Source: Apodemus sylvaticus (Eukaryota > Chordata > Mammalia > Rodentia > Muridae). Taken from it: a stretch of 64,000 bases of DNA. The stretch's first letter is position 1; each line of letters starts with the position of its first letter. Shown piece by piece: positions 59,601-64,000 of the stretch. The notes under the pieces were generated by a model that was not told the origin of the DNA, ran no database searches, and saw nothing but the letters and a program-made list of their open reading frames with translations. Both the position numbers and the translations under genes were made by a program. The stretch covers positions 101,025,782 to 101,089,781 of the forward strand of contig NC_067473.1 in the NCBI RefSeq assembly GCF_947179515.1. The letters run 5' to 3'.

Positions 59601-62163
59601 AAGATGCTTCTGCAACAGGAAGCCACCTACCAGTATGGCACAATGACTGCCCTCTATCCTATCTGGCATGTAGTTTATAATTTCCAAGGTTCTACTTTAC
59701 TCATTCTCTTTTCCCAAGAATATTACTGACCACTCACAAGCTTGGAGCATAAGATCCTAGAACCCTGACAGAAGCCCAATAGGAGCTCCTCCTTCAGATC
59801 GCAGCAGCCTACCTGATCACCTGCCCAGGAGGCACATCCCAAGCCTTAAAATAGGTAAACTCTGCTTTCAATAGGCACACCTTTGAAAGGGGCATATATA
59901 AGATTCAATGTAATATCCACTGCCCTTCACCTGCTTGAAACTTTAACTTAGAAATTAATTAGAATTAGATTGCTTCAAGAAGCCCGCAATCAAATACCAA
60001 AGCATGTGCATCTTCCCTCAAAAGAAACAAAGACTACCTTAAAAACCAGACCTAGTATCTGAACGTATTTCTTTCATGGTTTTTTAAACTACCTTTCATT
60101 AGTTAATCCTATTCAACTGATTAGAGGAAAATAAAAGATGCCATAGAGGACTGGCACACAAATGTTTAAAAAAAAAAAAAAAAGAGGCTGCCAATCAAGA
60201 GAACAAGCACAACTATGTGTTATAACAGCGTGGTATACAGTGCCTACTCCTCCACAACACCACAGGTTTTGTGAAAAGTTCCCACAGAGCCAGCACAGAG
60301 GCCTAAAATCCTGACCTGGCAATTTTTATACTCATTTTAACCATCTGGAACTGACTGCAACTTCCCTTAAACAAACCTCACAACCACCTCTCTCCTCTTC
60401 TATACTCACTCTTCTGGAAAGGACTCTGTTTTTTAATCTTTCCTCTCAAATAACCCCTCAATCTCTGACCTGGTCCCCAAAAAGGGAACATTCCTTCTAC
60501 CTCTCCAGGTGTAGGCCCTACGTTCACTCTCTTTCCCTACTGGCTTTCTTCTTTTTGGGAAAGATGTCCTCTGGGGAAAGGATGTGTCCGGTGTTTGAAC
60601 GAGAACCACCTTTGATTGACTGCACTACTGGTTTTTTTTCTTAGCCTGAAATAATCTGGTTTGTCCACAAAATGTCAAGTACCAGCTAAACAGCCCCGCT
60701 CTGGATCCTTTTCTGCCCTTTTCATTCCCGCTCTACTTTGGTTGTCTTTAGAGCCTAAGATCTTTCATCTCACATCCTATGATCTCCATCGTCCTAGAAA
60801 TATCTGAAAACACAGAGGGGCACACCGCGAATCCCAGCACTAGAAAGATGAAGACAAGATTATAAATTCAAAGAATTGAATAAATTCAATTCTCACACAG
60901 TGAGACTCTACCTCAAAACACCAAAAGCAAAAGAAAACACCCAATTTTAGTCTCACATCTATCCCAAGACTCTATTCTATGTCCATCTATATCTATCAAA
61001 CCCTTAAACTTCATATCATGAGTCAAAACGCACCAGATTTCCTCACAGTCCACCTTATTGTTTTTATCAAGTATATCACCACCATCAATTCAATCTTTTC
61101 ACATGCAGCCATCAACATGTTTTCCATACATTTATACAGCGTTCCAAATGACAGCTGTGTCAGAAGTTGTCAGACTCCTTTACCAAGGAGTAGTAGTCAC
61201 CCACAACTGAAATCTTTGGGAAATAATGGTGTAGAGGAAAGGAGAGAGGCAGGGCTAACACTGCCTTAATCTCACCTGCTCCATCCGCATTTCTCCCCGA
61301 CTAGCAAATATCCCTTTAATTTCTGTTCAGACAACAAACTGACAAGGGCCCGACCTCTTGAATGAATCCATAATATTACACAAGTCCTTTACTGCTCATT
61401 CAGAAAGAGCCAGCCTTGTGGCTCCAATGTTACTTTTTGTGGCTTTAATGTTATTCTTAAAACACAAAACCCTTTCTCAAAATTAGCCCTGGCATCTGTG
61501 GTACAAGGCGTAGGACAAGTGATGAAATAACCTAGACAATACACTTTCTATGGAAAACCTGTTTTCTGAAAGGATTATTATCAAGTACAAACTGGACCAG
61601 CTAAGTCAAGTAACTAACAACTTGACAACAGCTCCGTCGGTCTCTACAGAGGCAGGGGCGCTGAATGGTTCAAATCGGCCGGCTTCCTGGGAAGAGCTTA
61701 GAAGAGCTGCTTGCCCACATTAGTCCAACTCTGAAGTTGCAGCAGCGGCTGGTGTGGAAACCCACAGTTAAGAACATTCAACTAAGAACCACCAGGGGAA
61801 AAGTCTGCGAGGCCGAGAATTAGACAAAGTCCTGCGCAGACCCTCGCACACCTGCGGCCCGCAGGACCACGCAAGACCCCCAGCCCCGAGCCGTGTGCAG
61901 CGGACCGCTCTCCCAAGGCCACCGCGTTTCCGGGTGGGTCCGCGCGAGGAGGAAAAGTGGCCGCGGCCTGGGGACCAGCAGACGCAGCACAGGGCCCCGA
62001 CCCCCGCGCGACCGCCCTCACCGTGGCTCTGCAGGATCTCGTGCTTGAGGCCGCCGGTGTAGTCGATGAGCTCCTCCAGGCCCCGTTCGCACAGCTGCCC
62101 GTAGCCCGAGAACTTGTGCAGCACCTTCTCCAGCTCGCGCTCCACCGTCACGCACTGATCCAT
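14814..62163 (-). CDS. Rmnd5a: RMND5A, RING subunit of the CTLH/GID E3 ubiquitin ligase (nine coding exons)
   Basis: Joining, on the minus strand, 62163-62022, 49385-49243, 35754-35620, 34212-34112, 21251-21085, 20482-20317, 18864-18762, 16451-16297 and 14877-14814 gives 1176 nt and 391 residues with every phase consistent and all introns GT-AG. RMND5A is the mammalian Gid2; with MAEA it forms the catalytic RING pair of the CTLH complex, working with the E2 UBE2H in cytosol and nucleus. Visible: an N-terminal helical region, LisH about 114-146 ([20 protein letters not shown]), CTLH about 153-210, a CRA-type helical region to about 300, and a C-terminal RING-like domain with Cys336, Cys354, His356, Cys374 and Cys377. 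It ends [18 protein letters not shown]. Residues look essentially as recalled for mouse and human, so strong constraint is likely. Start ATG 62163 has G at -3 and +4. Confidence 0.97.
14878..16296 (-). other. Rmnd5a: Rmnd5a intron 8
   Basis: A 1.4-kb intron with two degraded B1-like elements (15712-15832 antisense, 16078-16200 sense); otherwise nothing recognised. Confidence 0.8.
16297..16451 (-). CDS. Rmnd5a: Rmnd5a coding exon 8 (RING-like domain)
   Basis: This 155-nt exon encodes residues 320-370 ([20 protein letters not shown] onward to KMFNGS), with Cys336, Cys354 and His356 of the RING. The acceptor is TTGAATAG and the donor GTAAGT. Confidence 0.96.
16962..17085 (-). repeat. B1-related SINE, antisense
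   Basis: A T-rich head, TTTTTGAGATAGGATCTCCATG, CTCTTGCCTCAGCCTCCCGAGTACTGGAATTATAGGC: reverse complement of a diverged B1/B4. Confidence 0.75.
17129..17288 (+). repeat. B1 SINE with 26-nt A tail
   Basis: GCCGGGCTGTGGCGCACACC through GTAATCCCAGCACTCTGGGAGGCAG and GAAACCCTGTCTCGG is a near-consensus, hence young, B1. The tail is about 26 A. Confidence 0.97.
17493..17600 (+). repeat. B1 SINE, diverged
   Basis: GCCGGGTGTGGTGGCACATACCTTTAATCCCAGCA is followed by a damaged right part. Confidence 0.85.
18325..18480 (-). repeat. B1-related SINE, antisense
   Basis: GCCCTGGAACTCACTATGTAGGCCAGGCTGGTCTCAAACTC is the reverse complement of B1; the outer parts are diverged. Confidence 0.8.
18762..18864 (-). 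CDS. Rmnd5a: Rmnd5a coding exon 7
   Basis: This 103-nt exon encodes residues 286-319 ([20 protein letters not shown] to KDELP), linking the CRA region to the RING. The acceptor is GCCCTCAG and the donor GTGAGT. Confidence 0.96.
18865..20316 (-). other. Rmnd5a: Rmnd5a intron 6
   Basis: A 1.45-kb intron in which I see no recognisable repeat or gene. Confidence 0.75.
20317..20482 (-). CDS. Rmnd5a: Rmnd5a coding exon 6 (CRA region)
   Basis: This 166-nt exon encodes residues 230-284 ([20 protein letters not shown] to ESPLSV). The acceptor is TCTTTTAG. The donor is GTGTAG, lacking the consensus A at +4 and G at +5, so it is predicted weak. Confidence 0.95.
20483..21084 (-). other. Rmnd5a: Rmnd5a intron 5
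   Basis: A 602-nt intron containing a B1/B4-like fragment in + orientation at 20893-21030 (GATGCACATCTGTACTCCTAGCATTCTGGAGGC). Confidence 0.75.
21085..21251 (-). CDS. Rmnd5a: Rmnd5a coding exon 5 (CTLH/CRA)
   Basis: This 167-nt exon encodes residues 175-229 ([20 protein letters not shown] onward to LNHQK). The acceptor is TTGCCTTAG and the donor GTGAGT. Confidence 0.96.
21888..21962 (+). repeat. ID-like tRNA-derived SINE
   Basis: GGTTACAACTCAGTGATGGAGTGTTTG and GGGTCCTGGGTTCAACCACCAGCATTG match the ID/B4 head with an A-rich tail. It is diverged and is not a tRNA gene. Confidence 0.7.
22030..22200 (-). repeat. B3 SINE, antisense
   Basis: GAACTGTAGTTACAG, GTGAGTGCTGGGAACGAAGGCCAGGTC and AAGAGCAACATATGCTCACCA are the reverse complement of a diverged B3. 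Confidence 0.75.
22570..22660 (+). repeat. ID/B4-type SINE fragment
   Basis: GAAGCTGGGGATTATTTCATGGTAGAGCGATTGCCCAGCATG retains the tRNA-like head; the remainder is degraded. Confidence 0.65.
22798..22982 (-). repeat. B2 SINE, antisense
   Basis: The + strand runs TATTTATTTATTATATGTAAGTACACTGTAG, AGAAGAGGGCATCAGATC, AACCACTGAGCCATCTCTC: a near-complete reverse-complement B2. Confidence 0.95.
23330..23560 (-). repeat. Ancient L1 (L1M-type) fragment
   Basis: AAAGCTGATAATATTCCACATTATA, CATGATCCATCTATTTGTTGGAC and TGTGTATACACCCAAGAGTA follow the pattern of the reverse complement of the mammalian-wide L1 3' region. It is highly diverged. Confidence 0.6.
24500..26423 (+). mobile_element. Rodent L1 (Lx-type) fragment, interrupted and truncated
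   Basis: The first part (24560-25540) follows rodent L1 ORF1, including AATAGAAATAGAAGAAGGAG and a region resembling the ORF1 C-terminal domain. The second part (25680-26423) follows ORF2 reverse transcriptase, including a stretch that translates as [14 protein letters not shown], the conserved RQGCP block. The FADD catalytic box that should follow is absent because the element stops at a nested repeat. Stops, frameshifts and the B1 at 25538-25665 break it; it is non-functional. The outer 5' boundary is approximate. Confidence 0.8.
25538..25665 (+). repeat. B1 SINE inserted in L1
   Basis: CAGGCAGTGGTGGTGCATGCCTTTAATATCAGCACTGGG through CTTGTCTCAAAG. L1 ORF1-like sequence is on its left and ORF2-like on its right. 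Confidence 0.9.
26424..26756 (+). repeat. Rodent interspersed repeat (URR1-like), second copy
   Basis: TGTGGTGATTTGAATATGGTTGGCC through AAGAGTTGCCTTGGTCATGG and CACAGCAGTAAATCC. Same family as 6893-7236. It cuts the L1 in the reverse-transcriptase region. Confidence 0.75.
26815..26957 (-). repeat. B1 SINE, antisense, near-consensus
   Basis: TTTTTTGAGACAGGGTTTCTCTGTATAG to GTGCTGGGATTACAGGTGTG is a clean reverse-complement B1 with a T/G-rich head from its tail. Confidence 0.97.
27420..28350 (+). mobile_element. ERV-like retroelement remnant (possibly ERVL/MaLR)
   Basis: Around 27644-27660, GACACCAGAAATGGGGAGTTGCTGTGA resembles the primer-binding site and leader that follow rodent ERVL/MaLR LTRs, and the sequence to about 28350 resembles an internal region I recognise from repeated copies in mouse. 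A 102-codon open stretch at 27693-28001 shows no domain I know. LTR boundaries are not clear. It is broken and non-functional. Confidence 0.5.
28440..29170 (+). repeat. Unassigned rodent repeat-like sequence
   Basis: AAGGAATCCAAATGGAGTCATCAAATAAT, GGTCAAAGGGGCTCTACTA and GGCCCACTCCATGAGATGGAG look like pieces of a dispersed rodent retroelement I have seen in many copies, but I cannot name the family. Confidence 0.45.
29585..29782 (-). repeat. B3 SINE, antisense
   Basis: TCAGATCCCCAGAACTGAAGTTACAG, GCTGGGAATTGAAC and AGTGCTCTTAACTATTAAGCC are a reverse-complement B3. Confidence 0.85.
29978..30240 (+). repeat. Two partial B1-like fragments
   Basis: ACGTGCCTATAATCCCAGCAC at about 29989 and TTCCAGCACTTGGGAAGTAGAGG at about 30141 are both B1-derived and degraded. 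Confidence 0.6.
30512..30640 (-). repeat. B1-related SINE, antisense, old
   Basis: TTTCTGAGACAGGAAGGCCAG through CTTCCAAGTGCTAGGATTTTAGGTGTGTGCG. Confidence 0.7.
30962..31415 (-). repeat. B3 SINE split by a nested repeat
   Basis: The B3 reverse complement runs 30962-31075 (CAGAAGAGGGTATCAAATCCCC...AGATGGTTGTGGG) and resumes at about 31350 (ACTGAACCCCGGGTCCTCTG...CATCTTTCCAGCC). Between them, about 31075-31348 is a URR1-like element in + orientation. Confidence 0.8.
31075..31348 (+). repeat. Rodent interspersed repeat (URR1-like), nested in B3
   Basis: TGGTGGTTTGAATATGCTAGGCCC to AGAGTTGCCATGGTCATG. It lacks the usual AAACCCTAA-type end, so it is truncated at that side. Confidence 0.75.
32398..32545 (+). 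repeat. B1 SINE, near-consensus
   Basis: GCTGGGCGGTGGTGGCGCATGCCTGTAATCCCAGCACC to GAAACCCTGTCTC and an A-rich tail. Confidence 0.96.
32717..32862 (-). repeat. Rodent repeat fragment, copy A of a local pair
   Basis: GGCATGGCTGGAGCAGAAGCTGA to CACTTCCAGTGACATACCTCCT is closely repeated at 33115-33245. Confidence 0.75.
32968..33302 (-). repeat. Rodent repeat, copy B of a local pair
   Basis: It begins TCTGCTGTTACGAAGAGACATCATGACC, the terminal motif of the URR1-like group, and ends TATATAAGCCTGTAGGGGCC. Its right half matches 32717-32862. A short G-rich tandem repeat lies inside. Confidence 0.7.
33072..33128 (+). repeat. Short tandem repeat GGCAGGG / CTGGCATGG
   Basis: GGCAGGG units recur at 7-nt spacing (about 33077-33104), followed by a twice-repeated CTGGCATGG. 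Confidence 0.85.
33450..33610 (+). repeat. tRNA-derived SINE
   Basis: CAGCATGGCTCAGTTAGGTAAAGTGCTTGCTGGC, ACTTGAGTTCAATCCC and AAAGTTGTCCTCTGATCTCC are the head and body of a B2/B4-superfamily SINE. Confidence 0.75.
34112..34212 (-). CDS. Rmnd5a: Rmnd5a coding exon 4 (start of CTLH)
   Basis: This 101-nt exon encodes [10 protein letters not shown] through VRVLRPAL plus two bases of Glu174. The acceptor is CCCTTCCAG and the donor GTAAGT. It is too short and too split to show as an open frame; it was found by homology and phase. Confidence 0.96.
34213..35619 (-). other. Rmnd5a: Rmnd5a intron 3
   Basis: A 1.4-kb intron with an (AAAC)n run at 34224-34264 close to the exon 4 acceptor, and a B1-like scrap near 35240-35300. 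Confidence 0.8.
34224..34264 (+). repeat. (CAAA)n tetranucleotide repeat
   Basis: About nine CAAA units, beginning about 12 nt from the splice acceptor of Rmnd5a exon 4. On the minus strand it supplies a T-rich (TTTG)n tract upstream of the acceptor. Confidence 0.95.
35620..35754 (-). CDS. Rmnd5a: Rmnd5a coding exon 3 (LisH)
   Basis: This 135-nt exon, phase 0 to 0, encodes residues 96-140 ([10 protein letters not shown] to AEELCQ) including most of the LisH dimerisation motif. The acceptor is TTTCCCCCAG and the donor GTAAGC. Skipping it would keep frame but remove LisH. Confidence 0.96.
36145..36203 (+). repeat. (GACA)n(CA)n microsatellite
   Basis: About six GACA/GACAT units flow into about 17 CA units. 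Confidence 0.95.
37630..37755 (+). repeat. B1 SINE
   Basis: AAGGTGGCGCACAGCATTAATCCCAGCACTGAGGCAGG, GAATTCGAGGCCAGCCTGGTCTACAGAG. Confidence 0.93.
38672..38862 (+). repeat. B2 SINE
   Basis: GGGGCTGGAGAGAGGGCTCAGCGGTTAAGAGCACCGGCTGCTCTTCC to AAATAAATAAATAAATCT and an A-rich tail. Close to the B2 consensus and probably complete. Confidence 0.97.
39370..39512 (-). repeat. B1-related SINE, antisense, old
   Basis: GAAACAGGGTTTTATGTAGCCCAAGCTGGCCTCAAAC matches the reverse complement of B1; the right part is degraded. Confidence 0.75.
39702..40047 (-). repeat. Rodent interspersed repeat (URR1-like), antisense, nearly complete
   Basis: TTAGTTAGGGTTTTACTGCTGTGAACAGACACCATGGCCAAGGCAACTC to GGGCCAAGCATACAAAAACCATCACA. 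This is the least degraded copy in the window and links both ends of the family. Confidence 0.85.
40853..41000 (+). repeat. B1 SINE
   Basis: GCCAGGCATGGTGGCACATACCTTTAATTCCAACACTTGGGAGG to GAAACCCTGTCTTG; a shorter B1 scrap precedes it at 40778-40840. Confidence 0.93.
41600..41905 (+). repeat. Ancient L1 (L1M-type) ORF2 3' fragment
   Basis: ACTATTTCATACCCACCTGGTTAATCTTCAAAGATTTTAATATCTGG and CTGAACAGGATTGTAAATTGGCATAAGCCC follow the mammalian-wide L1 3'-ORF2 pattern in sense. Diverged and non-functional. Confidence 0.7.
42858..42980 (+). repeat. B1 SINE, degraded
   Basis: GGTGGTAGTGTGGTACCTACCTTTAATCTCAGCACTAGG, GAGTTTGAGGCCAGATAG, with an internal deletion. Confidence 0.8.
43714..44052 (-). 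repeat. Rodent interspersed repeat, second family with a similar end
   Basis: TAATTAGGGTTAATACTGTTG, GTTTATTTGGCATACATCTTC, GATCTTATGGAGGCATTTTC and GTGTCAAGCTGACATAAACCAGCCAGTACA are blocks I recognise from a common rodent repeat. The formal name is uncertain. Confidence 0.7.
46235..46420 (+). repeat. B3 SINE
   Basis: GGGCTGGAGAGGTGACTCAGCAGTTAAGACCACTGGCTG, CAATTCCCAGCACCCACATCC and an ATAAAATAAAAGCAAATAAA tail. Confidence 0.93.
49062..49190 (+). repeat. tRNA-derived SINE, diverged
   Basis: TGACTTGAGTTCGATCCCAGGGACCAACATGGTAGG and CTGTCTTCTGGTCTCCATC resemble the same SINE type as 33450-33610. It ends about 50 nt from Rmnd5a exon 2. Confidence 0.7.
49243..49385 (-). CDS. Rmnd5a: Rmnd5a coding exon 2
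   Basis: This 143-nt exon encodes [20 protein letters not shown] through VGKAIDK (residues 48-95). On the minus strand the acceptor reads AAATAG and the donor GTATGG. It ends in phase 0. Confidence 0.96.
51389..51436 (+). repeat. (TC)n(CA)n compound microsatellite
   Basis: About 10 TC units pass into about 13 CA units. Confidence 0.95.
51443..51520 (+). repeat. ID-like tRNA-derived SINE
   Basis: GGATAGAGATATAACTCAGTGGTGGGACATTTGCC then ACAACCCTCAATAC and an A-rich tail. Confidence 0.7.
51817..51950 (+). repeat. B1 SINE, near-consensus
   Basis: AAGCCGGGCGTGGTGGCACACGCCTTTAATCCCAGCATTTTGGAGG to GAAACCATGTCTC. Confidence 0.97.
52808..52925 (-). repeat. B1/B4-related SINE, antisense, old
   Basis: CAGACCAAACTGGCCACCCATGAACTCAG, CTACCTCAGATTCCCC, GAGCTATCACACCTGGCT. 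Confidence 0.65.
53440..53611 (+). repeat. tRNA-derived SINE ending in (AC)n
   Basis: AGGTGCTTGCTGCCAGAACTC and TAAAGTTGTCCTCTGACCTCAATAT are SINE body sequence; the 3' end is about 24 AC units (53563-53611). Confidence 0.8.
54994..55105 (-). repeat. B1 SINE, antisense
   Basis: AACAGGTCTCACTACGCAGCTCTGGCTATCTTGGAACTCACTATGTAGATGAGG to ATGCTGGGATTAAAGTTGTGTG. Confidence 0.85.
58138..58222 (+). repeat. ID/B4-type SINE
   Basis: GGCTGGGGATATAAATAGCTCAGTGG, CATAAGGCCCTGGGTTTGATTACCAGTAC. Confidence 0.75.
58522..58545. repeat. 24-nt perfect inverted repeat (11-bp arms, 2-nt centre)
   Basis: TGAGCTTAAGT at 58522-58532 and ACTTAAGCTCA at 58535-58545 are exact reverse complements separated by CT. 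Confidence 0.97.
60815..60930 (+). repeat. B1-like fragment, degraded
   Basis: GGGGCACACCGCGAATCCCAGCACTAGAAAG and GTGAGACTCTACCTCAAAAC preserve the left and right B1 ends around a diverged middle. Confidence 0.6.
62022..62163 (-). CDS. Rmnd5a: Rmnd5a coding exon 1
   Basis: The 142 coding nt encode residues 1-47, [20 protein letters not shown] through HEILQSH, ending in phase 1 at donor GTGAGG (62021 downward). The exon lies in the CpG island. The frame stays open a further 204 codons upstream of this ATG, but homology places the start here. Confidence 0.96.
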
Positions 62164-62780
62164 GCCGGAGACCGCGGCGCTCGGCTCCCCGGCGTCCGGG
62201 GGTCCGCAGTGGTTCGGCCCGGGCCCCACCGAGGCCGCGTCCTGCTCCTCCTCCCCCAAGGCGGCGGGCAGGCGGCGCGGGAGGCGAAGGCAAGGCGGGC
62301 GCTCTAGCCGCGGTGCCGGGGGAGCCCCGCGCAGCCTGTGCCCGCCCGCCCCATGGCGCCCCGGCCCCGCCGCTCGCGCTCGCTCGCTCACTCCCTCGCC
62401 CGCCCTACCCGGCGTCGCGTCTCGCCCCGGGCCCCCTGGCTCGCCGCGTTCGGCCGCCCTTCGGCGGCGCCGCCGATTGTTTTTGTTTTCACGGGAACCG
62501 GCCGATGACCTGGTTCTCCCGGGCGGCACCAAGAGCCGCGGCCCGGGAGGGGGTCGAGCCTCCCTCACGAGCGGAGGAGGCGGCGCGGGCCGTACCAAGC
62601 GCGGACTCGGCGAGGGGCCGAGAGAAGCAGCGGGCAAGCGCGGGCGGAGGGAGCTCCGGCGTTCTGAAGGTGTGGGCGGTACCACGCGGGAGGCCGTGAG
62701 GGAGCCGGGCGAGGGCGGAGCGAGCGGCGCAATTGGCCCGCGCAGCTGAACAGGGAACTTTAGCGATAGCGTCAACTACG
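62164..62780 (-). other. Rmnd5a: Rmnd5a 5' UTR and core promoter region
   Basis: Very GC-rich sequence upstream of the start codon. It includes the 14-nt palindrome CGGCGGCGCCGCCG at 62462-62475. On the minus strand one frame is open from 62775 through the annotated ATG. How much of this is transcribed is unknown. Confidence 0.55.
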
Positions 62781-62939
62781 CGGCCGGTAAACAAGAGGGT
62801 GGAAACCGTCCCCCGGATGCTCCGCCCAGAAGCAGAAGACTGACCAATCGACGCGGGGGCTAGGAACGAGACAAAAATCATCCAATCCCTGGCCGAGGCG
62901 TAAAACGGCAGCCAATCCTGACTGAGGAGCCAAACCAAT
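62732..62939. promoter_or_regulatory. Rmnd5a: Cluster of five CCAAT boxes (NF-Y type)
   Basis: ATTGG lies at 62732-62736, and CCAAT at 62844-62848, 62882-62886, 62912-62916 and 62935-62939 (+ strand). The last four are spaced 38, 30 and 23 nt apart, all in one orientation. Confidence 0.8.
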
Positions 62940-63300
62940 GCTCTCGCTGTTGGAGGGGGGTGGCTTGGAGAGAAGAGCTAAGAGCTTCTACTGGGAAGCC
63001 GCGAGGGGAAACACGACACAAATCAACCGGGCGGTTTTCTCCAGGACTTCGCCCTGATTGCAATTTGCGTTATCTCCGCATGGCATTTTAACCAACGTTT
63101 CGGCTGAGAGGCCGGCAGAGGGGGACCAAAGGCTGTCAGTCTGGCCGCCCGGTGGCGGTGGCGGAGGGCCCGGGCGGGGTCGCTCACCCGGTGGAAGGTG
63201 GTGGCTCTTAGAGGGATGGCCCGCGCCCAGCGATGGCTAGTTCTGCTTCCCTGACGCCCTTCGGCTTGCGAGTGGCCTTCCCTGTCACCTTGTCCACGTG

Positions 63301-64000
63301 CTGGGCGTCTTGGTGGCGGTCACGAACACGCGTGGGCGAGCTGAGCAACCTGGCCCTTGCTCCTTGCCCTTACCTTGGCGCTGGGCTTTTGCCCGGGTTT
63401 ACCTCGGGTTCTGGCCTTGGCCTGTGCCTTCTGGCTCACCAGGCTTCTGCCTGCCCTATTCGCTTTTCGCCAGATCCCTGCCTCACAGCCTGGGCCTGGG
63501 AGAGTCCACCTTCTTGGACTTGAAATTCCCAGCTTGCTTGCCTGCTCATAGCATTCCTACCTCCACCATGGTTGTATCACCTCTGCCTCCCCGAATTTTC
63601 TCCATCAATCCATCGTATCTCATACAGCACCATATTTTTTTCTCTCACATCACTTGTCAAAGTCTAAAATAATAATTGGAGTTTTGCTTGCATCACTTAA
63701 GTAAACCTGTGAAGGGTAACCCCTTTGTTGTGGCCTGTTTGTTTCTAGAACACAGCCAGCACCCTGGTGAACAATCTTTGTTTTCCTTTCATTGAGGCGG
63801 TAACCTTTTTGAAGTTCAATTTTCATTTTTATAATTAGGCAGCAAGTGTATACACGATGGCCTTTAATGACAAAGGGTACTGGATATTTGGGAGTTCCGC
63901 TGACGGTATTTCAGGGCACCTTTCTACTCCTCATCACGCCCTTTGCTTTAGTCCTCTTTCTTGGCAGATGACCCTGATTCCTACTTCTCGAAAATAAAAA
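63301..64000. other. Upstream flank of Rmnd5a, no gene recognised
   Basis: GC content falls across this stretch. Short open frames on the + strand (for example 63298-63672) show no recognisable protein and are probably chance. I see no clear SINE here. Confidence 0.6.

Larger units (their letters stand above)
49386..62021 (-). other. Rmnd5a: Rmnd5a intron 1
   Basis: A 12.6-kb first intron. Recognised contents are SINEs (51443, 51817, 52808, 53440, 54994, 58138, 60815), microsatellites (51389, 53563) and a 24-nt inverted repeat (58522). Long stretches, such as 55600-58100 and 58900-60800, show nothing I can identify. I see no additional coding exon. Confidence 0.8.
61800..63300. promoter_or_regulatory. 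Rmnd5a: CpG island at the Rmnd5a promoter
   Basis: GC content and CpG frequency rise sharply here compared with the AT-rich intron and 3' UTR. The island covers Rmnd5a exon 1, its 5' UTR and the upstream flank. GC boxes (GGGCGG) occur, for example, near 62713. There is no clear TATA box. The transcription start is not resolved but is probably between about 62200 and 62780. Confidence 0.85.

Noticed and set aside
61957..62307. A 116-codon + strand frame antisense to Rmnd5a exon 1
   Set aside because: A shadow of the conserved exon in GC-rich DNA; the minus strand frame has the homology, start context and donor.
62162..62749. A 195-codon + strand frame in the CpG island
   Set aside because: Low-complexity Arg/Pro/Ala translation typical of GC-rich DNA, antisense to the 5' UTR, with no homology I recognise.
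62489..62938. A 149-codon minus strand frame upstream of Rmnd5a
   Set aside because: A different frame from Rmnd5a, lying over the CCAAT cluster and promoter; probably chance.
63298..63672. A 124-codon + strand frame beyond the CpG island
   Set aside because: No recognisable protein, no clear start context, and a cysteine/leucine-rich chance-like composition.

Overview
This is a mammalian nuclear window from a murid or murid-like rodent. It carries spliced genes with GT-AG introns, B1, B2/B3 and ID-type SINEs, rodent and older L1 fragments, long (CA)n/(TG)n microsatellites and one CpG island. Two protein-coding genes account for all the coding sequence I can support. They are convergent (tail to tail), the order known for CD8A and RMND5A in other mammals. 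I cannot name the species. The Cd8a protein looks more like my recollection of the rat protein than of the mouse one (no mouse-type insert after the signal peptide, KFSTKNQGYYFC, SEKFV end), but it is not identical to it.

Positions 1-4955 hold Cd8a on the + strand: promoter flank, six coding exons (387-3932, 239 residues) and a 3' UTR ending at AATAAA 4936-4941. It encodes the T-cell co-receptor alpha chain: signal peptide, one V-type Ig domain, an O-glycan-type hinge, a transmembrane segment and a short tail with the Lck-binding C-x-C motif.

Positions about 4960-10550 are an intergenic strip between the two 3' ends. It is mostly old B1, B3 and tRNA-derived SINEs, a longer rodent repeat and simple repeats.

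Positions about 10550-62700 hold Rmnd5a on the - strand. Nine coding exons (62163 down to 14814) splice to 1176 nt and 391 residues, the length of the mammalian protein as I recall it. It is the RING subunit of the CTLH (GID) E3 ubiquitin ligase. A roughly 4.2-kb 3' UTR nearly free of recognisable repeats follows. Introns are large and repeat-rich. Intron 4 contains a pile of nested retroelements (L1 interrupted by B1 and another repeat, then an ERV-like piece).

Positions about 61800-63300 are a CpG island covering exon 1 and the promoter, with a cluster of CCAAT boxes and no convincing TATA box. Positions 63300-64000 show no gene I can support.

The two genes are unrelated in function: Cd8a acts at the T-cell surface, Rmnd5a in intracellular ubiquitylation. 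Their contrasting promoters (C-rich, tissue-specific type versus CpG-island, housekeeping type) fit that. I found no previously undescribed system. The most checkable points are the 31-nt Cd8a exon whose skipping gives a tailless chain, a one-residue deletion in the CD8-alpha Ig domain, the CCAAT array, a long in-frame opening upstream of the Rmnd5a start, and a local duplication in Rmnd5a intron 3-4 territory.
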